Source: Shewanellaceae bacterium (GTDB taxonomy: Bacteria > Pseudomonadota > Gammaproteobacteria > Enterobacterales > Shewanellaceae). From it: a stretch of DNA of 8,079 bases. Shown piece after piece: positions 1-4,970 of the stretch. The first letter of the stretch is position 1. Each line of letters opens with the position of its first letter. A program made the translations under genes and the position numbers. The stretch lies in contig JADHND010000070.1 of assembly GCA_016779685.1 (NCBI GenBank), positions 1-8,079 on the forward strand. Direction: 5' to 3'. The notes under the pieces were generated by a model. That model had not been told where the DNA came from, searched no databases, and saw only the letters and a list, made by a program, of their open reading frames with translations.

Positions 1-1098
1 CTGTTGGTTTTGATAAATTTTAAGCACCATGTGCGATGAGTGGATATCATTGCGAATGAGCGTGGTGATTAACATGCCAGAAGTTGGATGATTATCAATA
101 CTCTCTGCATTTGGGAAGTCATCTACCACGCTCCAAGTATCTGTATTGAGGTTGTAAGTGGCTAAGCGGCGGTTAGCGCGATCGTCGGTGTAGCTACTGT
201 AAAGCTGACCTTGTTGTGTAAATGCAAGAGGCGGTAGTTGATCTTGCAATAAGGACTTGTTCGGAGTTTGCCTTAAGTTTTGATGCGCGGCCAACTCAGG
301 CGCAAATTTTTTTCGCATTGCTTGTTCAAAGTCTTGCCAAAGCATAAAAAAGTCTTTGTGATAAACCGTCTTCAGTTCAGCTGCGTCTAGACCTTCTTCA
401 CGTGCTTCTTCTAATAATTTTAAATAGGCGGGTTCACCGTATGTATCGATTAAGTATTGAGTAAAAAAAGCCCCATAAACATAATGTTTGTTGTAAGGCC
501 AATCTTGATTGATGATAGAGATTTGTTCCCAAGATTTAAAATGTTCGCTGACCACCTCTTGGCGCATGATTAAACGGTAGTATGCACTGTTTAAGCGCCC
601 ATTGGTCGGATCACTTTTGGATTCCATATAGACCGCAAAGCCTTCCAATAAAAAAATATTCCAATCAGCGACTTTAGCACCTAAGGCATGAAAGTTTAAA
701 ATATGAGTATATTCATGTAGCAAGATATCGTGTCGCCAATCTTTTAAGGAAGCTAGCTCATATTTAACATTGTCCGGCGGTGTCATGAACATTTCAATTT
801 TTGAACCACCAGGATGGCCTTCTGGAGTTGCAAAAGCGTTGCTGATATCCAAGGTATCGCGTAGCACAATGGGAGTGACAGTCGGTGTTATTTTAAAAAG
901 AGGCGCTATGGTAGCGTGAATACGCTCAGCTTGTAATAAGAGCTCCTCGGCATCGGTCTGTTGGTACGCTTTATAATAGATTTCGAAGTGCTTGGAGCTT
1001 CGGGTTAACCAGTCTTGTTGGTTTTCTTTCGCAAGTAAAAGAGGGGTAAAAAGAAAAGTTATGACCCATGACAGGTATAAATAAATTTTATTTCTCAT
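1..1098 (-). CDS. Exported HExxH zinc metallopeptidase (peptidase-MA-like) with C-terminal propeller, 3' end cut by window
   Basis: An open frame runs without a stop from an ATG at 1098 to the left edge, giving 366 residues of a longer protein. Residues 1-23 form a signal peptide (basic MRNK start, hydrophobic core, LLLA before KEN), so the product is probably periplasmic or surface-located. The zinc site HEYTH is at residues 128-132 and is followed by LLEGFAVYMES, whose E152 is the likely third zinc ligand about 20 residues downstream. This is the gluzincin pattern of peptidase-MA family proteins. From about residue 288 the sequence changes to short repeated-strand character (QLYSSYTDDR, then RLATYNLNTDTWSVV), as in TolB/WD40-like beta-propellers that often follow this peptidase domain. 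The start has an AAGG six bases upstream. The substrate is unknown. The gene is divergent from the HlyD-like relic, and no operon partner is visible. The peptidase motif is seen directly; the propeller is inferred. Confidence 0.85.
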   Translation of the reverse strand, partial: MRNKIYLYLSWVITFLFTPLLLAKENQQDWLTRSSKHFEIYYKAYQQTDAEELLLQAERIHATIAPLFKITPTVTPIVLRDTLDISNAFATPEGHPGGSKIEMFMTPPDNVKYELASLKDWRHDILLHEYTHILNFHALGAKVADWNIFLLEGFAVYMESKSDPTNGRLNSAYYRLIMRQEVVSEHFKSWEQISIINQDWPYNKHYVYGAFFTQYLIDTYGEPAYLKLLEEAREEGLDAAELKTVYHKDFFMLWQDFEQAMRKKFAPELAAHQNLRQTPNKSLLQDQLPPLAFTQQGQLYSSYTDDRANRRLATYNLNTDTWSVVDDFPNAESIDNHPTSGMLITTLIRNDIHSSHMVLKIYQNQQ

Positions 1099-1286
1099 AA
1101 ACAACCTTGTGTGAGTTAAATTAATTTAATTTTTTAAAAACATTCACATATTATATATTATTTTAAAAATATTAATGCATTTTATTTGTTTTTAACAAAA
1201 TAAACAAAACATACCAAATAAATGCTCACTTGTTGTTGATTATTTATTTTTTTGTGTTAGTATTTTTTTAAAAAAAGATGTTTGTT
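1099..1286. promoter_or_regulatory. Very AT-rich divergent intergenic region
   Basis: This spacer separates the divergently oriented metallopeptidase gene and the HlyD-like relic. It is almost entirely A and T with long homopolymer runs. On the minus strand a perfect TATAAT lies at 1155-1150, about 52 nt before the peptidase start. The hexamer 17 nt upstream of it (GCATTA) is a poor -35 match, so the promoter is only a candidate. In such AT-rich DNA, -10-like words are expected by chance. No ORF or hairpin of note is seen. Confidence 0.3.
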
Positions 1287-1854
1287 ATGTTTAGAAAACA
1301 AGTTTTAGATAACCAATTCGATAAGATATGGGGTGAGGTTAATTGAACACAGCCCTTAAAGTTTAAACTTCTGGTGGTTTTTATTTCTCTTTTTATCTTA
1401 ATCGCCAGCATTTTTTTTAAGGGTGGTAGATTATCATAAAAAACAAAATGTTTTTAGGCGGTTATCTCCTAGTGTCGTTATCGTTAAAGCTTATGCGCCT
1501 GGTCTAGTTTTTGTTGAAGAAGTTTTTGTTAAGGAGGGGCAGGATGTAAAAAAAAATCAGCAATTACTCAAGCTTAAGTATAGAAAAACGCTGTCTTCTG
1601 GACAGGATGTTCATTATTCCTTGCAACAACAAATAAGTCATCAATTAAACTTATTATCTGAGCAAGAAAAAAATTTAATAAAAGTTTCAATGTTAAAAAA
1701 TTGAGACTGAGTATAAAATATCTGAGTTAGAAAAAAATCATTTATTTTTTTTACAAAAAAACATATATCTGAATGTATAAAGTTGATTCAAGATCGAATT
1801 AATAATCATAAACCGATGCTGCAAAATATGTTAGGAAATCCAGCATGGTATTGA
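1287..1854 (+). pseudogene. Degraded HlyD/CvaA-like membrane fusion protein (type I secretion accessory)
   Basis: Five stretches in different frames read in order as the N-terminal half of a HlyD-family periplasmic adaptor. (1) ATG at 1287 begins MFRKQVLDNQFDKIWGEVN, then an in-frame TGA at 1344-1346. (2) The same frame continues as a hydrophobic anchor (LLVVFISLFILIASIFF, about 1368-1418) and stops at 1437. (3) The frame shifts near the T8-A2-G3 run at 1411-1423, then encodes the lipoyl-like domain: YHKKQNVFRRLSP, VKAYAPG and VFVKEGQDVKKNQQLL, ending with TGA at 1702. (4) Frame 2 gives a coiled-coil-like EYKISELEKNHLFFLQ piece, ending at 1780. (5) Frame 1 gives LIQDRINNHKPMLQNML, ending at 1854. 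The MFR start, single anchor, YAPG and EGQ.VKK signatures match the CvaA/bacteriocin-exporter accessory group of HlyD proteins. The second half, with the beta-barrel and returning lipoyl half, is missing, and no ABC transporter or outer-membrane partner is adjacent. An alternative reading is that 1423-1704 alone is translated as a small protein, which is unlikely without an anchor or a Shine-Dalgarno site. Confidence 0.8.
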
Positions 1855-2114
1855 TAGCTTCTTAAGTAAGGATAAATCGCAGTTTAATTTTTTCACTTCT
1901 AGCAGAAAGTCATCCTATAGTAGCTCTCTTCTCGAGAGAGTCCCATCTTCAAAACATAATCGCTAGCTTCTCTAAACGACTTTCGAATAGATGATTTTAT
2001 GTTTCCACACGGATGTCTTCGCTATGCTAGGTAGGTGATCTTCGTCTTGTTAAATTGAAAGACTTTAAAAGCTAAATGACAGTCTCCAGTCTATATTTAT
2101 AAAGGTATGGAATT
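1855..2114. other. Non-coding spacer after the HlyD relic
   Basis: No convincing coding frame is present. Candidate readings on the plus strand are serine-rich and end quickly, and they do not look like the missing C-terminal half of the HlyD protein. The stretch contains the nested inverted repeats listed separately (1905-1984). It must also hold the DoxX-gene promoter, but I could not find a -35/-10 pair with acceptable spacing. TATATT and TATAAA words occur around 2092-2104 without a matching -35. Confidence 0.4.
1905..1984. repeat. Nested inverted repeats in non-coding spacer
   Basis: GAAAGTC at 1905-1911 is the reverse complement of GACTTTC at 1978-1984. Inside it a hairpin at 1924-1940 pairs CTCTCT (1924-1929) with AGAGAG (1935-1940) around a five-base loop. 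There is no T-run directly after the inner hairpin on the plus strand, so a classical intrinsic terminator is not evident. It could be the end of a small dispersed repeat, a structured RNA, or chance. Confidence 0.35.
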
Positions 2115-2116
2115 AA

Positions 2117-2122
2117 AAGGAG
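2117..2122 (+). promoter_or_regulatory. Shine-Dalgarno site fixing the DoxX-family start at 2129
   Basis: AAGGAG lies six bases before the ATG at 2129. The in-frame TTG at 2123 directly abuts this site and could not use it, so the ATG is the better start. Confidence 0.75.
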
Positions 2123-2128
2123 TTGACG

Positions 2129-2506
2129 ATGTCTTCTATTCAAAATTTAGCGGCGCCGTTGGGGCGATTGTTGTTATCGTTGGTTTTCTTGTTGTCTGGT
2201 GTGGGTAAGATGACCAATTACGCCGGAACACAGGGGTTTATGGAATCCGTGGGATTACCGGGGATGTTGTTGCCACTGGCAATTGTAGTTGAAGCGGGTT
2301 GTGCGCTCTTGGTGATTATAGGATGGCAAACGCGGCATGCGGCACTGCTGTTGGCTTTATTTAGCATTGCAACCGCGGTGATTTTTCATCGTGATTTTTC
2401 TCAGATGAATGAAATGTATGCTTTTATGAAAAATTTAGGCTTAGCTGGTGGTTTTTTAATTTTGTATTCTCGAGGTCCGGGTGCATTTGCTCTTGATAAA
2501 GCCTAA
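2129..2506 (+). CDS. DoxX-family small integral membrane protein
   Basis: A 125-residue protein with four predicted membrane segments at about residues 10-26, 46-65, 70-86 and 100-114. The DoxX-family pattern is clear. The first helix has R13 and ends LLSGVGK; GLPG follows at 42-45; a conserved-type glutamate lies in the second helix (VVEAG, E55); FHRDF occurs at 86-90; and KNLGLAGGFL lies in the last helix. The length is normal for the family. It acts in the inner membrane. DoxX-type proteins are linked variously to quinone/thiosulfate oxidation and redox homeostasis, but the family is functionally broad and no substrate can be assigned here. It is monocistronic in this window, with the HlyD relic upstream and panC convergent downstream, and a hairpin 10 nt past the stop. 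It appears more GC-rich than the flanking spacer, as expected for an intact gene. The start was chosen by the AAGGAG site. Confidence 0.88.
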   Translation: MSSIQNLAAPLGRLLLSLVFLLSGVGKMTNYAGTQGFMESVGLPGMLLPLAIVVEAGCALLVIIGWQTRHAALLLALFSIATAVIFHRDFSQMNEMYAFMKNLGLAGGFLILYSRGPGAFALDKA

Positions 2507-2515
2507 TTTAATCGA

Positions 2516-2545
2516 TGCCCGCTACTGATGGATGAGTAGCGGGCA
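2516..2545. terminator. Hairpin between convergent DoxX-family gene and panC
   Basis: A perfect 11-bp inverted repeat (TGCCCGCTACT at 2516-2526, AGTAGCGGGCA at 2535-2545) encloses an eight-base loop. It sits between two convergent genes, 10 nt after one stop and 10 nt after the other, so it can act on transcripts from either side. U-tracts are weak on both strands, so it may mainly block or protect 3' ends. Confidence 0.7.
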
Positions 2546-2554
2546 CTGCTGTTG

Positions 2555-3316
2555 TTAAGGCTTGGCGCAGTTGTCAATCAGCCGAATGTCTTCTATCCAC
2601 ACCGCCCCAAAACGGTGCTGACCAATTTCCTCCAGATAATCGACTTGGATGCCTTCAAGTTCTAGTTGGTGTTTCATGTTGAGAACCGATTTTTCGGTTT
2701 TAAGCAAACGAGCAAAAAAAGTTGCCTTTTCTCGCCCAGTTTCAGATAGACGAGTATTGCGCGAGCTTAAAGCCAGACCATCAGGATCGCGGATGGTTGG
2801 GTGTAAGATAATTTGAGTTGGCAAAAAAAAGCATTGAGTCATCTTTTGAATGAGTTTAGCTTGCTGATAATCTTTTTCACCAAAGTAAGCTCGCTGTGCC
2901 TGTGCGAGATTAAGTAGTTTTAAGACGATAGTGAGCACACCTTGAAAATGATTTGGGCGACTTAAGCCGCATAGTTGTTGTGAAAAGTGATTTTCATTCA
3001 TATAAAAATAATCGTGAGCAGGATAAATATGAGAGACACGCGGTGCGAGTAAATAGTCAATTTCGACTTGCTGTAATAAATCACAGTCGCTCTCCCAGGT
3101 TTTGGGATACTTTTGCAGATCGTTTTTATTATCAAACTGAGTTGGATTCACAAAAATGGTGACTAACGTGCGATCGTTTTCTTGTTTGGATTGGCGCATT
3201 AGACTGAGGTGGCCTTCATGCAATGCACCCATGGTCATCACAACGCCTAGGCTTAGATGGGTACTGAGTTCCTTGCGCATACTCAGCCATGCATTAATAT
3301 CATTATATACCTTCAT
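2555..3316 (-). CDS. panC: Pantothenate synthetase (pantoate--beta-alanine ligase)
   Basis: Catalyses the ATP-dependent condensation of D-pantoate with beta-alanine to pantothenate in the cytoplasm, through a pantoyl-adenylate intermediate. The 253-residue product shows the family signatures in order: TMGALHEGH at 28-36 with the HIGH-like H33 and H36; FVNPTQF at 55-61; HFQGVLTIV at 123-131, which lines the pantoate site; YFGEKDYQQ at 144-152; RDPDGLALSSRN at 176-187, containing the KMSKS-equivalent loop; and IRLIDN near the C terminus. It is about 30 residues shorter than the usual ~280. The reduction lies in the C-terminal dimerisation/lid domain, with all catalytic motifs intact, and I recall a similar short form in Legionella. 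The start ATG overlaps the panB stop (ATGA) and has only a weak Shine-Dalgarno site, so translation is probably coupled to panB. It is the last gene of the operon. Confidence 0.96.
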   Translation of the reverse strand: MKVYNDINAWLSMRKELSTHLSLGVVMTMGALHEGHLSLMRQSKQENDRTLVTIFVNPTQFDNKNDLQKYPKTWESDCDLLQQVEIDYLLAPRVSHIYPAHDYFYMNENHFSQQLCGLSRPNHFQGVLTIVLKLLNLAQAQRAYFGEKDYQQAKLIQKMTQCFFLPTQIILHPTIRDPDGLALSSRNTRLSETGREKATFFARLLKTEKSVLNMKHQLELEGIQVDYLEEIGQHRFGAVWIEDIRLIDNCAKP

Positions 3317-4134
3317 GGTGCTTTATTGCTCTCTAAATGATATGATTCTTCGTTAGTTGGATAATTTTGGCTTTGAACTTGTTCGTGAAACTGATTAAAG
3401 GCACCTAACATGAGTTGTGCTCCGTCCAGAAAATGTCGTACAAATTTAGGTTTAAATGTTGGATTCATGCCTAACACATCTTGTAATACCAATACTTGAC
3501 CATCCACTTCAGCACCAGCCCCGATGCCGATGACCGGAATCTTGAGTTCCTGTGTGATTTGGGCAGCGACTCGGTTTGGTACACACTCTAAGACCAAAGC
3601 GAAGCAGCCTAGAGACTCAAGCTGGAGGGCTTGGTTCATAATGCGGTCAGCTTGCTCAGGCGCTTTACCTTGGACTCGATAACCTAAAGAATGAACAGAT
3701 TGAGGGGTTAATCCTAGGTGCCCCATCACAGGCACACCGCTTTCAATAATATCAGCGATGATATGAGCGTGCCCATCAAGGCCTTCTATTTTAATGGCAT
3801 TGGCACCTGCTTTTATTAAATTATCAACACATTGAATGGCGTGTTGAATACCTTGCCTGTGGGCTAAAAAAGGTAGGTCAGCAACGATAAACTTTTTAGA
3901 TGCCCCACGTCTAACAGCACCTGTCATCGATACCATCATGTCTATAGACGCGTGGGTTGTATCAGGATAGCCCATAAGTGTCATAGAGCCACTATCACCG
4001 ACCAAAATAATATCAATATGACTTTGCTCAACAAGCCATGCAAACGTACTATCGTAGCACGTTAACATCGAAATTTTTTCTTGATTCGTTTTGCTTTGCT
4101 GCAAGGATTGAACAGTGTGTTGGGTTAAATTCAT
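3313..4134 (-). CDS. panB: 3-methyl-2-oxobutanoate hydroxymethyltransferase (ketopantoate hydroxymethyltransferase)
   Basis: Transfers a hydroxymethyl group from 5,10-methylenetetrahydrofolate to 2-oxoisovalerate (3-methyl-2-oxobutanoate), making ketopantoate, the first committed step to pantothenate. The 273-residue protein is full length. Family motifs are present: MLTCYD (23-28), VGDS (45-48) with metal-ligand D47, VADLPF (84-89) with D86, KIEG (115-118) with K115 and E117, GHLGLTPQS (138-146), VLECVP (181-186) with the catalytic-type E183, IGIGAG (202-207), and GQVLVLQDVLGM (212-223). The C terminus carries a slightly long polar tail (from about 250) of no clear function. A GGAG lies five bases before the ATG. 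It starts 15 nt after the panG stop and overlaps panC by four bases, so the three genes form one translationally linked operon. Confidence 0.97.
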   Translation of the reverse strand: MNLTQHTVQSLQQSKTNQEKISMLTCYDSTFAWLVEQSHIDIILVGDSGSMTLMGYPDTTHASIDMMVSMTGAVRRGASKKFIVADLPFLAHRQGIQHAIQCVDNLIKAGANAIKIEGLDGHAHIIADIIESGVPVMGHLGLTPQSVHSLGYRVQGKAPEQADRIMNQALQLESLGCFALVLECVPNRVAAQITQELKIPVIGIGAGAEVDGQVLVLQDVLGMNPTFKPKFVRHFLDGAQLMLGAFNQFHEQVQSQNYPTNEESYHLESNKAP

Positions 4135-4149
4135 TAGAACTCCATATTC

Positions 4150-4878
4150 TTAACGAGTAGATTTGTGATCAATTTGATAACTAGATAAAAAACCTTGATA
4201 GATTGAAATAAAACTATCATTTTTAAGCGCATCAAGATTAGATAAAATAGTTTTGGTGTCATGTCTAGCAATGGGGCCTGTTAAAGCTTGCTTAGGTTGC
4301 ATGATGATGTTGTGAAAAGTTTGTTTTAAAAACAGTTGAGTTGATTCTGTTGGAGCAGACCATTGCTCCATTTCATCAAAAAATTTTTGCCAGAGTAAAG
4401 TTGAAAAGTTATTCGCCATTACACAAAGTGCATGATAGAAGGGCATTTCATCAGCACTAATTTGCAGGTAGGGGTTGGCTAACTGAGGGAAATAGGATTT
4501 AAATAATTTGTTTGAGTTTGGGGAAACAAAGAGTATTTTTTCCAATGTGTCCAGCGGTAAAGGCACTTTGCTAAAGGTCATTAAGGGATGAAAGCCTGTC
4601 GCTAAGGGTGTTTGCAGTGTCCCTGAAAAATGAACACAAGGTTTTTGTGATGCTATCTTATTGGTTTCAAGCCATGGCACGATAGCATCGTCTTTAATCG
4701 CGATGAGCAATACATCACAGGATTGGAGTAAGGATTCCGGCGTATCGGGCATCTGCCGAAACCAATGATGGTATTGAATCTCTTTTAAAGTAAAATAATG
4801 ACAAATTTGAGTGGCTAAACGACCGTGACCTATGACACCATAGGTAGGTTCGGCAGATACAAAATTAATTTTCAACAT
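4150..4878 (-). CDS. panG: Rossmann/DUF2520 protein, probable PanG-type ketopantoate reductase
   Basis: A 242-residue protein with an N-terminal NAD(P)-binding fold (GVIGHGRLA, 14-22; VLLIAIKDDAI, 56-66) and a C-terminal helical DUF2520-type domain. Signatures are VHFSG (82-86), FHPLMTFS (96-103), YHALCVMANNF (148-158) and ALTGPIARHD (198-207). This is the organisation of the Rossmann-like/DUF2520 family. One member, PanG of Francisella tularensis (FTT1388), has been reported as a ketopantoate reductase replacing PanE, with relatives noted in Coxiella; this is from memory. Position directly ahead of panB and panC supplies exactly the missing step, NADPH-dependent reduction of ketopantoate to pantoate. 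The function is inferred from family and context. The AAGG on the minus strand lies directly against the ATG with no spacer, an unusual Shine-Dalgarno arrangement. The first ~13 residues, before the Rossmann strand, may be mis-started, although no other ATG fits. Confidence 0.82.
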   Translation of the reverse strand: MLKINFVSAEPTYGVIGHGRLATQICHYFTLKEIQYHHWFRQMPDTPESLLQSCDVLLIAIKDDAIVPWLETNKIASQKPCVHFSGTLQTPLATGFHPLMTFSKVPLPLDTLEKILFVSPNSNKLFKSYFPQLANPYLQISADEMPFYHALCVMANNFSTLLWQKFFDEMEQWSAPTESTQLFLKQTFHNIIMQPKQALTGPIARHDTKTILSNLDALKNDSFISIYQGFLSSYQIDHKSTR

Positions 4879-4912
4879 CCTTGTGTTTCTGTTATTGAAA
4901 TATCAACTTGTA

Positions 4913-4942
4913 TTTATACATGAAACAACCTACTTCTGTAAA
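4913..4942 (-). promoter_or_regulatory. Candidate sigma70 promoter for panG-panB-panC
   Basis: On the minus strand TTTACA (4942-4937; five of six to TTGACA) and TATAAA (4918-4913; five of six to TATAAT) are separated by 18 nt. The -10 lies about 34 nt before the panG start, inside the 92-nt gap after the molybdoenzyme gene. It implies that the pantothenate genes can be transcribed independently. No clear terminator for the preceding gene is seen, so readthrough is also possible. Confidence 0.5.
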
Positions 4943-4970
4943 CTCTAGAGTGGCATGATCAGTTGTATAA

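Noticed and set aside
1423..1704. Independent 93-residue protein
   Set aside because: It is the lipoyl-domain piece of a HlyD-type adaptor whose N-terminal start and anchor lie in another frame upstream; it has no Shine-Dalgarno site of its own.
2953..3356. Plus-strand open frames of 66-69 codons across panC
   Set aside because: They are antisense to the well-supported panC gene, have no Shine-Dalgarno sites and show no recognisable protein features.
4943..4950. CTCTAGAG palindrome after the molybdoenzyme gene as a terminator or operator
   Set aside because: Eight bases with no loop, no extended stem and no T-run; too short to support a function.
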